Part shown: piece after piece, positions 11,159 through 22,977 of the stretch
Numbering within the stretch: the stretch's first letter is position 1
Layout of the letters: each line of letters begins with the position of its first letter
Origin: Lingula anatina
Lineage: Eukaryota; Brachiopoda; Lingulata; Lingulida; Lingulidae
Length of the DNA: 64,000 nt
Direction: 5' to 3'
NCBI RefSeq assembly: GCF_001039355.2
Contig: NW_019774081.1
Coordinates: 537,327 to 601,326, forward strand
Notes under the pieces: model-generated
What the model saw: the letters and a program-made list of their open reading frames with translations, nothing else
Databases searched by the model: none
What the model was told of the DNA's origin: nothing
Made by a program: the position numbers and the translations under genes

Positions 11159-12305
11159 TTCCTGGCCATTTGGCCCATTCGGACCATTTAGTTGTGCTAG
11201 TTACAGTACAGTTTGGAACCAAATTGAAAGATGTAAATATTGAAAGCAGGACAGTGCATCACTAGTATTCACTACAATACTTGTTCTACATGTACATTTA
11301 CAGTATGTATGGTGACAATGGAGAGCATCAAAATTTAATCAGAAAATTCAAGTGTAATTTTTTTTTCAGATTTTCAAACCAAGATGTGGCATGTAACTTA
11401 AAGAGTCTTGATAGGCCAGTATGGACAAAGAATACCTGGTAAGGTGGAAAAGTTGATAAGAAGGAATTCTCTGAACCTCTCAATGAATGTCAATGAATGT
11501 CATTGAGAGACCATTAAAGGATTACGCTGTCTTCCTTTCATGTAGGTCTGCCATATTTGGGTCTCAGCCTTGCTAGACATTGGCTCTTCTCGATGTGAAT
11601 GCTCTCTAAATTGTTGAATCAACCTATGGTAAAGAAGATGGGGGTAGTTACATAAGAGTAGAAAGCTTGATTGTGTGAGTTTTCACAGTAACCTTTAAGG
11701 AGGGNTAGATCAATAAAGATAATTTGGAAGACTGTAAGAAAATAGCTCTGGGTCCGCCCCTGCAATCGGTGACCAATTTGGACTGACTGGGTCACAGTTT
11801 AGTTTGGCTACGGATTCTACACTGTTCATAATGTGGATGATAGTACATTGTATTGCTTGGCTAACTGAGCTTGCACTTAGGCCCTATGTAGTATTTGAGG
11901 TCACATTTGGCTTCACATGCGGAATCCATGGTTAAGACTAAGCACATATTTAAATGTCCATGTATATGGTTCCCGGGTTGATTGTTTTATAGTATAAAAT
12001 GTACGGTTATACTCAATGGTATAGTATGCAGATAATATTTTTTGTGCGGAAAGTGATTTCCACGGGACATGAAATAAAGTGCCAACGATGCGTTTAACAT
12101 GTTTGAGACAGGTTTTGCATTTTGATCTTTTCAAACATTCACAAGCAAGCGGTTAACAGTTTTGGTATGTACCAGTAGAAAAAATGCTGTAGATGTGAAA
12201 AGAGCAATGTGCTACGGTAAAAATGTATTTGTGACTTGGAGCACGGATATTTGTGAAGACAGCTTTTAACACAATATTGTCTGGTTTTCTATGAAATTGT
12301 TCTTA
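11159..12305. other. non-coding DNA with repeat fragments and a single-n join at 11705
   Basis: It contains a fragment of the foldback family (about 11490-11610) and the truncated MITE right of the n at 11705. No exon was recognised. Confidence 0.5.
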
Positions 12306-12309
12306 GTTC

Positions 12310-12735
12310 CAAGATCTTGAATTAAGTAAAGTTTTTGATGATGGGAATCACTTACTTTGGAGCAATTGAAACGGCTATACGTTTTATTCTTATCACAAGG
12401 GCACCTTCAGGCTGAATGTCATGAGGTGGTTGGCTGTTGGTGGACCCGTGACCGAACCTGGTTATAGATGGGATGGGGGGGGGGTAGCCAGTTCGTTTCC
12501 CTGGTCCCAATTCATGGTTGACAGATGTACATTGCTTCCTTGACCTTCCCCAGGTCAATCGCTGGTCTCTCTCTCTCTCTCTCTATAGAGAGTATCGCTC
12601 ACAGGTCAACTAGCACACGATGACCTATGGGGATTCGACCTGAAGACATGCGTGTGGTAGGCATATGATAGCTGTTACAAATTTTTATTCAAAAGTAAGT
12701 GATTCTCATCACCGAAATCTTGATACTAAACATTG
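12310..12735. mobile_element. possible MITE bounded by imperfect inverted termini
   Basis: 'gatgatgggaatcacttact' near 12337-12356 and its imperfect complement near 12692-12715 (aaaagtaagtgattctcatc) face each other across about 340 bp. No target-site duplication was settled and nothing coding lies inside. A (TC)n run is at 12569-12584. Confidence 0.35.
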
Positions 12736-14595
12736 TCACAGAATGCAAGCATTTGGTATTACGTAGCTTACCTTGGGTATATTGTGCCATATTGATATTA
12801 GCTGGAAGTTGGTGGCTGAATATATCGTCACAACATCTAAGTTGTAAGGAAGGCCCTGTATAGCAAATAGCGTGTAGCATAGCGGACGGACCTGCTTAAA
12901 AATCGGTAATCGTTGCTTGTCAGGCCTGTAGCCAGCAGTTTCAAAAGAGGGGCTCTTTTCCTGAACCCCCCCTTCTACAGTTCAATGGCATTTTGTTATA
13001 TACAACTATATATCCGGGACCAACAACATTAAGTCAATACCGCCTTTGGGTAATTCATTATCAACTCATCCAGCGAGGGTACCCTCCGTCAAGAAACTTG
13101 CTGATTTTCACATATTTTGTAGATATTATAGGGACTAGGGAAAACATAAAACTTTAGATTGATATCTCATCTGGTCTCAGAACTATGGCACTCCAAAGTT
13201 GGGCCCAGCTGAGGGTTTGCTGTGCCTCATATAAATCTACTGGTTGGCCATGGTGACCTAGTTAAGAAAAGCACAGTAACAATAGTTCTAAATATCCAAT
13301 TCCTTTGTAACTTTCATGACTTCATATTTTAGAATTTCAGGAATCTAACTACCACATTGAAAATGGTCTGGCTTATTCAAAATGCGTTATATTTTTTACT
13401 TTGAAAAATTCTTGTCATATTTTCAAAATGAAGGAGACCCCACCCTTATTTCTAATTTTTCTCAATGTCTCCAAATGGACAGGTATTTTTGCTTTATCTC
13501 ATTTAAAAGAGGAGGCTTTGAACTTATAAGTGAAGTGTTAAATCAATTTGTACATTTTGGAGACAAAAGTAATAATGCATTATAAAAATATGTGATATGG
13601 GCTATTGCATGATCACTGATGTAGAACAATGTACTATCAAACACCCAAATGTAGAAATTTCTAGATTAGTTTATCTAGTATTTTTCAGAATAAATTTCTT
13701 ATGATGTTGTTATACAATAAGATATTATTTTTGATATGATATGAATGAAACTATCCTATACAGCTATTCTTTAATTATTTTAAATGTCCTACATAAAGCA
13801 CAAAAAAAAAAAAAAAAAAAAACAAAAACAAAAAAAAAAAAAAAAAAAAAAAACACACTTGTTGACTCATAAGGAAATTGCACTTGCATTCAATGGCTCG
13901 CTATTTTTTTTTTACTTATTTGATTTTACTTCCCTTATTGCTTGCAATTAGTGAGGCTATCTGCCATGAAATTTACAACACTATTATCATTAGGATATTG
14001 CTATCAAATGAAGCATTAGATTCTGGTATTTATGTTGCTTCAGTGGCTCTTAATGTCAACATTAAGCAGGTCACGTCACCCTCTTACTATATTGGAGGTA
14101 ATTCCAAATCCTGTTCAAAAGCGCCATATAAGTACAAGACAGCATCGGCATCAATACCATGTTACAAATGGCACATCTATTTGTTTATCTGCTTATTCAC
14201 TAGTTAATTACTTTATTCATCACTTCATTCATTCGTTTATCTGTTCATTTACTCGCTTAAATTTAAATGCTTTAAAAGCATTGTTTCAACATGCAAAAAT
14301 TCTTCTCTCAATTACCAACATACAAGGTATTCCTATGAAACGTACAAATGTAGAACATGCGTATTTCCCCCATGAGGACATCTCAAGTTTTTGCTCTATG
14401 TTAACCATATTATTAATAAATTAATCATATGAAAGCCCGCACTATAAAGGCCTGCTACAGTTAGACTAGAATGACGTCCGAATGACGTTGGGGTTTCCGT
14501 AAGGTCCATTTTAACAGAGCTTAATTAAAATTATCGTAGTTGGATGAACGCAAACGAGCCTAAAAGGACGAATGAGCGACTGAAGAGACAAACTG
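12736..14595. other. 5' flank of the beta-lactamase-like gene; no gene seen
   Basis: It holds a fragment of the CAGGCCYGTAGCC MITE family at about 12921-12985 and a long A-rich tract at 13801-13856. Open frames at 13878-14424 lack splice context and family similarity. Confidence 0.45.
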
Positions 14596-14638
14596 ATGGC
14601 CAAGATGCAGTTGAATCTTTTTCTTGTAACAACAGCTG
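14596..14638 (+). CDS. exon 1 of the beta-lactamase-like gene (signal peptide)
   Basis: ATG at 14596; donor GCTG|gtaagt. It joins in phase 1 to TT TCA TGG at 15054 (acceptor attttag). The alternative acceptor ctgcag at 15033 would shift the frame, which decides for 15054. Confidence 0.75.
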
Positions 14639-15605
14639 GTAAGTTATTTGTATTGACATTTGTCAATGTGTGTTACATATAGGCTGACAGCCCATCACAA
14701 TATAATGAGTTTGCAATACAAACATAATGACTGAAAAACAAGGTGTATTTTATTGGTTTTCATTAAATTCTGCAAAATACGAGAAAATGAAGTCTTAAAA
14801 CATGAAGAAGGTCCCATCATGAATTTTACTAATGATAAAAGATGAAAAGAGGGATTTTAGAGCTGATTTTAGTGTTCTGTATTGAGCTCGAAATTAGTTC
14901 CTGCGTCTTTATGGTACCAGCACAAAATAAAATTAATTTATTCTACGATGTTCCCACGCATATAAGCATCGCTATGCATTTATACACAGTTTCACAGTTA
15001 TCCATTATTTGATTAAACTTTAACTGGCTGCAGTATTGTTATCGTCATTTTAGTTTCATGGATATTGGTAAGTGGTTCCAGCGCCACTAGTGAAGAGAGC
15101 ACCATTGATGCCGTCATGTCCGAAGTTCTATCTTGCCTCAGAATCCCAGGATTGTCAGTAACTCTGGTGAAAAATGGACGTGTTATTTTGGCAAAAGGCT
15201 ATGGAACAAAGGACAAGAACGGCCAGGAACCCGTTACAAGCTCCACATTGTTCAGCATCGGATCGTTGACGAAAGCATTTTCAGCTACTTTGCTCTCCAA
15301 AATATTGTATGAAAAGGGGTAAGGGTACTCAGTTTCTAGCTTGCCATCGTGTTTTAGTTCAAACTCACATTTAAAACACTTTATACTGCCATATCCCTGT
15401 CAGTCTCGATAGCCTTCAATTACAAAACGAATACCATACGCTAACAAAAGTAGGTCTCATGGTTAAATGTTTAAGGATGAAAGGAACGAGATATGGACAC
15501 GTTTATGATACACTTTTATTTTCAATCACATTTACATGTACAGAATTTTTTTTCAAATTTCTGATATTCAAAATTAAAAAAAAAATTCGTGGAAAATCAC
15601 ATATA

Positions 15606-15679
<74 letters not shown>

Positions 15680-18600
15680 GTAAGATGTGAAAAAACTATA
15701 CCGTAAAAAATAAATGAATACACTTACCATCTGTTATTTGCGATTAACCATGATCAATCGACACCTAAACTCGTATTCATATTTGCATTTAAACGGAAGT
15801 TCAGCTACGGAGTGAATTGCTAATGCCCACCTTTATTCCCTTTCTAAATTACTTGCCATTTTTCATTGACCTTATGTTCGGCCACGTATGCCATGAAAGC
15901 ATTTAATGGCCTTTTTTCCGGAAAGTGACTTTTTATGTCATTTAACTCAAATTGTGAAGAGCTATGGCATCATATTAATATTTTTACCTATGAAAATAAC
16001 TATATGAATCGATAAGTTATGAGTTACGTCGATAGAAACACATTTTTCGGATGAGATTTCAATTTTTTTTATAATGTACAGAAAAACTGATCACGAAAAT
16101 AAATTTATGTATATATGTTTATGCAGGCACGATCTAGAAACTCCGTTGACAACAATTGGAGAGTTGAATGATTTGCGATTTTCTACTGAAGAATTAACGG
16201 CACATGTCACTGCCCGAGACCTCCTCAGTCACAGGACCGGTATTCCCAGCTACGACAAAGCGAGACTGAGTGGACAAATAACGTTAGATAACATTGCTCA
16301 GTAAGCTGTATCCTTTCTGTGTAGTTATATGAACTGGATACAATTGTTTAAGCCTTTACATATGTTATAAGAATAATACTAAACTTCTTTCAGGGAACTT
16401 ATTAAAGCTTTATAATAAAAAATTACAAACAGTCACAAAACAAAACTGAAAACATTATTATGTCATCTTCATTTGAGAGACCAAATCTTCCAAGATACTA
16501 GAGTTGTTAGTATTATTTCATTTCAGGATACTGCCGCTACTCCAAGCAGCGTTTCCACTCAGAAGCAAATTAATGTATAACAACCTTATGTACGGGTTAG
16601 TTGGTCACGTGACACAACGTCTGACGAGGAAGCCATGGTCAGATGCCATGCAGGACGAGCTGTTAAAACCAATAGGCATGCGACACACCGCCATCCTAAA
16701 TACGTCAAATTACGAGCATTTCCAGTTACCAACACCCTATGATTTTACTAAAAGGAACTTCAACGCATCAAGAGAAATTTCTCCTAAAATTTTAAAGTAA
16801 GCTCTATTTGTTGTCAGTCCTGTGCAATCATAACAAATGCGTACTCCTTTGCAACATAAAAAAAAATTCAGTAGACTTGATAGAATAAGTAGGCCTAATT
16901 TGTGACAATTGCAGGCAATCGGGTTGTATCGGGTGAATAATATAATGTCCCCAACTCGAAAATTTAATCCTCAATAGAGCAAAATAGCCTGCGATTATCA
17001 TAATCGGTCTTGGCAAGGACAAATTTGACCAAGTATCTGTGATTGTAGAGGCTAGTCATTTTTAATGCGGACAAAACGTGTTCATTGCTCGTGTAGTCCC
17101 TGACTGTAGGCATAGTCGATAAGCTACATTCTTTTGGAGAAATAATCTTTAGACAATGCCATGGTTGAGAAGAAGATTAGCCTTCCTAAGACTACTATAT
17201 ATTGGCATTGCATTTTTGGGTTTGTTCTATTCTGTTCTGAGTCAGAGGTTATACCATTGAAGTAACTTAATTTCTCTCCCATATAATGAGCACTATGTAA
17301 AAATGATGTAAGGAACATTATCTATATGCACCCGATGCCTGTTCTATCATTGCATAAATTCTATATTCGCGAATGTCCTAATGAGCTGCCTATTTGCCCC
17401 TAGCCATAAAAGAACCCTTTATCACTGGGTGTTATTCATAGTAACGCAATTTCCAGTATCAGGCCCGTAGCCAGGAGGGGGTTGCGGGGGGGGGGGGGGT
17501 TCGAAAGAACCGCCCTTTTTGCTGGAAAAGGTCCACTCTGGGTAAAATTTTATCTAGGTACATGAAGTTTTTATAGAAAAAGGTCCACTTTTTCAGAAAA
17601 AGAACCCCCCTTTTAAAATTGCTGACTACGGGCCTGAATATACTACTAGAACAATATGCGTCTCACTAGCTCCATTTTATACGTTAAAAATGTCTTATTA
17701 ACTGAAATTATTCTATCATTGCATAAATTCTATATACGCTAATTTCTTAATGAGCTGCCTATTTGCCGTTAGCCATAAAAAAATTCTATATCACTTAGTG
17801 CTACTGATAGTAACACATTTTCCAATATGCATCTAGAATAATATGTATCTCACAAACAGGGCCGTAGCCTCCGGGGGGGCAAGGGGGGGGGGCAGCTGCC
17901 CCCCCGGGGGGGGAGGAAAAAAAAAAAAAAACACAAAAAAAAAAAAAAAAAAANTGCTCAGGCTACGGCCCTGACAAATACCATTTTTGTACGTTAAAAA
18001 TATATGTCATATTAACTAACCGTACGTTATCTGTGTTACACATTTAAGCAATTGATCAGATAAGACGCTTGGTGGATATCAAGTCAATTTTTTCCTACGC
18101 ATACTACAACAAAATAATGCATTCTAACAGGCTATGGTCCATGAATGCCCCCTCAATGGCGATCGTTTCTGACTCAGTAGACATGGGGAAATGGATACTG
18201 TTTCACCTAAACGAAGGCCGAGCAGAGGACGACACTCAAGTTATCCCACAGGAAGTTCTTGCAGAAACATACAGGCCTGTCATTCCTGTACCTCATCCCC
18301 GCAACAAGTTTACAGCTCGCCCCATAACTCCCGTCACCTTTATATTCGAGGAATATGGCTGTGCGTGGAAAGTGGGATATTACCGAGGTATTATATTATA
18401 TTATATTATATTATATTATATTATATTATATTATATCATATTATGACTATTTGATTGTGTTATACTGTAGTGCAAGTATAAATATTTGTATCACTGTCTT
18501 ATATTTTTGAAATTCACCTAGATGCAATTGCACCAACCTGAGAGAATGTGCAATATGTATAAGTATCGTTATCTGTGTTGTTAAATACTTATTATTCAGC

Positions 18601-19511
18601 TTCAGTTATCTGGGAATTGTAGCTCTGGATCCTTGGTTGCCTCCAAAATGTGATGCGGCGTTAGTTAGTACTCCATTTCAAAACGAGGGTTATCATAATC
18701 TATAAAGTAGAAATCTCCATTTGAAAAAAAAAATCGGGAGGTGTCATGTAAGAAAAAGTGATGATTTTTTCTAGAATTTTATTTTATTTCGCCATTGCGT
18801 GGTATTTACATAGAACTCTCATGTGTATTCTTTGCAGGCTACCCACTAGTTACGCATTCTGGATCGACCCACGGATTTTCTTCCATCCTAACATTCATTC
18901 CTTCAATGAACATCGGCGCCTACCTGAATTTTAATACGTTTGACAGATCTCATTTTAGAAGACGCGTGATAATGGCATACTTGTTGGACATCCTTTTGGA
19001 AGAGACTCCATGGCTGAACAGTTCAAGTATCTGCACGTTCCCAGCTCCGTTTGCTGAATGGCAATATATTCCCAAGTCCGGTGCAAACCGAACGCGCGGC
19101 ACAGCGGCACGGGCACTCAGCAGCTACGTGGGACGATATCATCACCCGCTTTTCGGCAGCGTCAACGTTGTTCATAATGCCACTGAACCGTTTCTCCGCA
19201 TGTTTTACGGGCCACTAGGCCACTGGGCACTATTCCCAAACAATTCGGACGAGTTCTTTGGAGTGGGCCAAGGGGCTGTTTGGAATTTTGCACTCAAGGA
19301 CCTTAAGTTCACAAGCCTTAGCGCAAATAATGAAGATATAGATGCTTTTATCATCACATCTTTTGAAGAGAAAAAACCACCAATTTTCAAGAAAGTCACG
19401 GAAGTGTCGGGTATAAATTTAAACTTGTTTCTTACCATATTGTTTTTGTTATCATTACTGACTTATCATATAGTTGCGCATATGGTAAAACGTAAAAGAA
19501 AATCAAATTAA
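14596..19511 (+). CDS. secreted/type I membrane serine beta-lactamase-like protein (class C beta-lactamase/PBP fold)
   Basis: Six exons: 14596-14638, 15054-15318, 16127-16300, 16527-16796, 18131-18387, 18838-19511. All phases join and the total is 1683 nt, 560 residues plus stop. Residues 1-22 form a signal peptide. The catalytic motifs of the serine beta-lactamase/penicillin-binding fold are present in order: SxxK as S85-L-T-K88, YxN as Y178-N-N180, and HxG (the KTG equivalent) as H343-S-G345, with the family's RDLLSHRTG between the first two. A hydrophobic segment at about 532-551 is followed by KRKRK, so the mature protein is probably anchored with the enzyme domain outside the cell. The family includes mammalian LACTB relatives and gigasin-6-like proteins of molluscs. 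The substrate is unknown; esterase, peptidase or structural roles are possible. An AATAAA lies at 19522-19527. Confidence 0.88.
15609..15677. repeat. (AT)n microsatellite in intron 2
   Basis: About 69 bases of AT inside the second intron of the beta-lactamase-like gene. Confidence 0.97.
17460..17636. mobile_element. 177-bp MITE, CAGGCCCGTAGCC family
   Basis: Terminal inverted repeats CAGGCCCGTAGCCAG ... CTGACTACGGGCCTG, flanked by agtat and aatat (4 of 5 match). It is non-coding, carries poly-G and 'ggtccac' motifs, and sits in intron 4 of the beta-lactamase-like gene. The copy at 42544-42714 is the same subfamily in opposite orientation. Confidence 0.8.
17857..17973. mobile_element. MITE of the same terminal-repeat type, broken by a single-n join
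   Basis: Termini CAGGGCCGTAGCCT and AGGCTACGGCCCTG with an exact ACAAA target-site duplication (17852-17856 and 17974-17978). The interior is poly-G/poly-C then poly-A and contains the n at 17954, so its true length is unknown. Confidence 0.8.
18389..18435. repeat. (TTATA)n pentanucleotide microsatellite
   Basis: A run of TTATA units starts directly at the donor of exon 5 (CGAG|gtattata) of the beta-lactamase-like gene. Expansion or contraction here sits against a splice site. Confidence 0.9.
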
Positions 19512-19856
19512 AATGTTTTCAAATAAAGATAAATCGAATCTATGTTTGATTATAAAAAGCTTAATTATTTCTTAATTTTTTTAATTATTTAAGAAATAGT
19601 TGAAACAAAATTTGTTTGGTCATTTGAAAAAAAAATGTCATCAAAAATACCACTAAGTGACTTTGTTTTTAAAAATAAAAGTAATAAACAGTTAAAATAT
19701 GTGCTGTTTACTATCGACAATTATGATATGTATGAAGATGACTTATGATTTTCATCTTTGTTTTTTGCGCGAAATAAACCACAAAAGCATTTTTTCTTCG
19801 GCATTCTATATATACAAATTGGCTTATCTTACAACCGTTATGGCATCGTTGCTGTT

Positions 19857-19858
<2 letters not shown>

Positions 19859-19893
<35 letters not shown>
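19859..19893. repeat. (TC)n microsatellite
   Basis: CT dinucleotide run downstream of the beta-lactamase-like gene. Confidence 0.95.
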
Positions 19894-19894
<1 letters not shown>

Positions 19895-20392
19895 GGCTTT
19901 ACAACATGTTGATGTTTTACGTTTGCTTATTATAAAAATATTTCTATCAATCCCCTTGCACGGTACACTCTCTTATCTCTCTACACCTGCATTATGATTC
20001 AAACGTCATCTTTCTTTCCATTTATTTTATGTTAAGTTTTCTTTCCATTCCATTCTATTATTCAATCGATAATTAACACCCATCAATAATAAACATTATA
20101 TTTGCAATTCTTTGGAATTATTTTGGTCATTACAAAATAATGTAAATCAAGAAGACTGCTGAGGGCTTTTTTGTGCAAAAATAGGAAATTTCTTTGTGTC
20201 ATCGACTAGTGCTTATCAACTATTAGCAACTTCCAAACTTACAAAATAATGCCTGAATATACATTTTTGGCCACTTTGCAAGTGATTGCATGCACTCCTC
20301 CTTTCTAATTCCGTCGAAAATTCTTACTCTACTTTTTGCAGTCCATGTATATGTATGCCAGACGGGCTGTTGCTGGTTTAGAAGACACAATA

Positions 20393-20694
20393 AAGGGTAC
20401 CGGAGAAGATCAGCATTGGTCAGAATTGTGCCGGAAGTGTGACGTCAAATGGTGTTAGAAGCGAAGCTGAGTGGTCATTTTAACCTGGAGGTGAACGGCA
20501 GAGAAGACATGTAGTCGGAGGAAAAAGAAGTTTTCTATACAACATGGTAAGATAACTCTCTTTTTTTTACGCATTTTGGGCAGAGAATACTTGTAGAAAT
20601 AACAGATGCATGATATGAAAACGTGACACGGAACTTGAAGGTGCAAAATCGTGCGTAATTTGCGGTCAACTTGTTTTGAAATAAATGCTGCATC
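20393..20694 (+). repeat. promoter-like dispersed repeat, copy 1 (ETS plus CRE-like sites, ATG and splice donor)
   Basis: About 300 bp nearly identical, inverted, to 42184-42488. It contains ccggaagtgtgacgtcaaat (an ETS-type site beside a CRE-like TGACGTCA). About 110 bp later comes caacATG|gtaagata, which looks like a start codon at a splice donor. It may be a duplicated promoter plus 5' exon, or a mobile element that carries one. The rest of the stretch 19512-21586 shows no gene. Confidence 0.7.
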
Positions 20695-21586
20695 GACCGC
20701 CAGCGCGACAAAGAGCGTTAAGGGAAAATAATTCCCGGGAGTTTATAAATCGTTGTCATGCAACGTTGGCATTAATATAATCTGATATGTCCATATCTAA
20801 GTATTTTGGGGTGTTTTATGGTATGGGCTGCAATTATAACGATGTTATAGAGGTCTTGAAGGACCTTGTAAAAACCAGGAAGTAGTTCGTAACTAACAAC
20901 TGAACCGTACCGATCTCTGACTGCTGTGCAAAGCTGTATCTTTTTTTCAATATTTTAACGAATTTTTATATCTTTACATGTCCATCTGACATAAAAATTC
21001 CACACATATGAGCAGACTAATACACCTTTTACACTGGGGTAGGCACAAATCAGTGACAAATGCCAAGACAAAGGTGACATTCTGACAGCCTCTTATCTGA
21101 GCTAAAAATCACAAGTACGCGACTGGCATTTAATGGCATCTTACAGCTTATTACCTGTCAAAATGGTCTTGACTTGCACATTGATTGCTGTGCAGTAGCT
21201 CATTTGTTATTAATTGTTCAGTATTAATTTTGCTACTTTTAATTTTACTGAGTCTCAGGAAATGTTGTGTGCCTCTTTGCCCCAGTGTAGGCCCACTTTC
21301 TTAAGATGGAACATAGCTGTCCTACCATACATTTCCAGTAGATGAAAAACTGAAAAAGCAGTGGATAGTGAACATCAAGCGTGATGTAGGGAAGTCATTT
21401 CAGGTATATATTTTTCAGGGTGGTGGTGGCGAGGGGCTATACTTAGTGACAGGAAAAAAGATATTCTGTCATCTGTAATGGTTTTGCTCTCATAAGTTAC
21501 ATGGGTTTTGATTATTGTTGATTTAATATATAGTAAATGGTATATTTATATTAAACAATTACTACATATTTTTGTGTAAATAAAAT
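20695..21586. other. non-coding DNA up to the contig join at 21587
   Basis: No splice-bounded exon was recognised. The sequence is not similar to the downstream part of the neighbouring lectin gene, so the contig left of the n does not obviously continue that gene. Confidence 0.4.
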
Positions 21587-21587
21587 N

Positions 21588-22928
21588 TGCTTTGTGCTAG
21601 TCGACGTTGGCAGTGACGTTGTTTTCTGCTTTGTGCTAGTCGGCGTCGGCTGTAACGTTGTTGTCACTTTTTTGCTAGTTGACGTAGGCTGTGACGTTGT
21701 TGTCTGCTTTGTGCTAGTCGACGTTGGCTGTGACGTTGTCTGCTTTGTGCTAGTTGATGTTGGCAGTGATGTTGTTGTCCGCTTTGTGCTAGTTGACGTT
21801 GGCGGTGACGTTGTTGACATGATCACCGAAGTTTTTGGCGTAACTTTTATCGTCGAGGGTCTTGTGCCAACTGTCGTCACTTTTGGACGTCTAGTCTTCT
21901 TTTCGGTCGTTACTTTTTGAGGCTCCTTGGTAGTTGAAGTCACTTTGGTTACTGTACCTATTGCAAGTGAAAAATATACCAATTCTAAATCCTCCCCTTA
22001 TACAATACCAAGAGCTTTAATTGCTGTAGAATTCAATGGCAAATTTATATTAAGCCCAAGTTAGACCAAATGTGTAGTCTGTGGGCTAGATATAGTTTAT
22101 GCTAAATAGTTTCTTATCGCAGACTGTGGCTCGCCTACCTTTTTTAGCCTTACAAATATAAGGGAACTTCCTTGCACAGTCACGTTGAGTTAGCTGTCCG
22201 CTCTGCAAACCGTTAACTAGTGCACAGTGGTTATTGGAGCTTTTTTCAGGTTTTTGCCATATCCTGGTGCGAAAAATATGTTCTTAGTGTAATCGATAAT
22301 AATCTGAATTTAAACCACAACCAGTTTCTGGAGCAAAAGTTCAAAAGTACGCTCCAAAGTGTAGGTTCAGGTACATATGTTATTTTTTTACTTTCTGTAT
22401 CATGTATTTTGGGAAGAAATATTGATGAACTGATATTAAAATGGCATTTCCATGCATTAAGTTACGCAAGTGCAATTTACAGAGAAAACAAGGAAGACAT
22501 AAGCTTCAAAATTCACTCTATGGGTTTAGTTAGTGATCACCAATTGTATGAAGATTTTCACTTGACGCTACGATTATGTTTCCACAAAAATGGTCATTAT
22601 AAAACTTCCACAAAGATTTAACTTGCAAAGGATGAGTGCGGGACGTGCACGTCGTACATGCACATGTAGTTTCACGCGCACACGTGCACACCTCAGACTC
22701 AGAGATATGTTTCCACGCGCCGTCAAAAATAAACTTACTACAACTTACGCAAGCGATTTGTCGCCATTCTTCTCTGCCCATTTCCACCTTCCTTTGATAT
22801 TGTTGAAGCTAGACCACCACTTCTTTAGACGGGAATCTTTCTTTTCATATTTCAACATTTGTTGACTTAACCATTGCTATGTACCCGACATGAAATACAA
22901 AATATGACATTTTAACAACAACAAAATC

Positions 22929-22977
<49 letters not shown>

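Noticed and set aside
13878-14424. Plus-strand frames of 109 and 130 residues upstream of the beta-lactamase-like gene
   Set aside because: AT-rich, overlapping in two frames, without splice context or recognisable domains.
21594-21920. 108-residue plus-strand frame of similar composition
   Set aside because: Same explanation: antisense of the mucin repeats of lectin gene 1.
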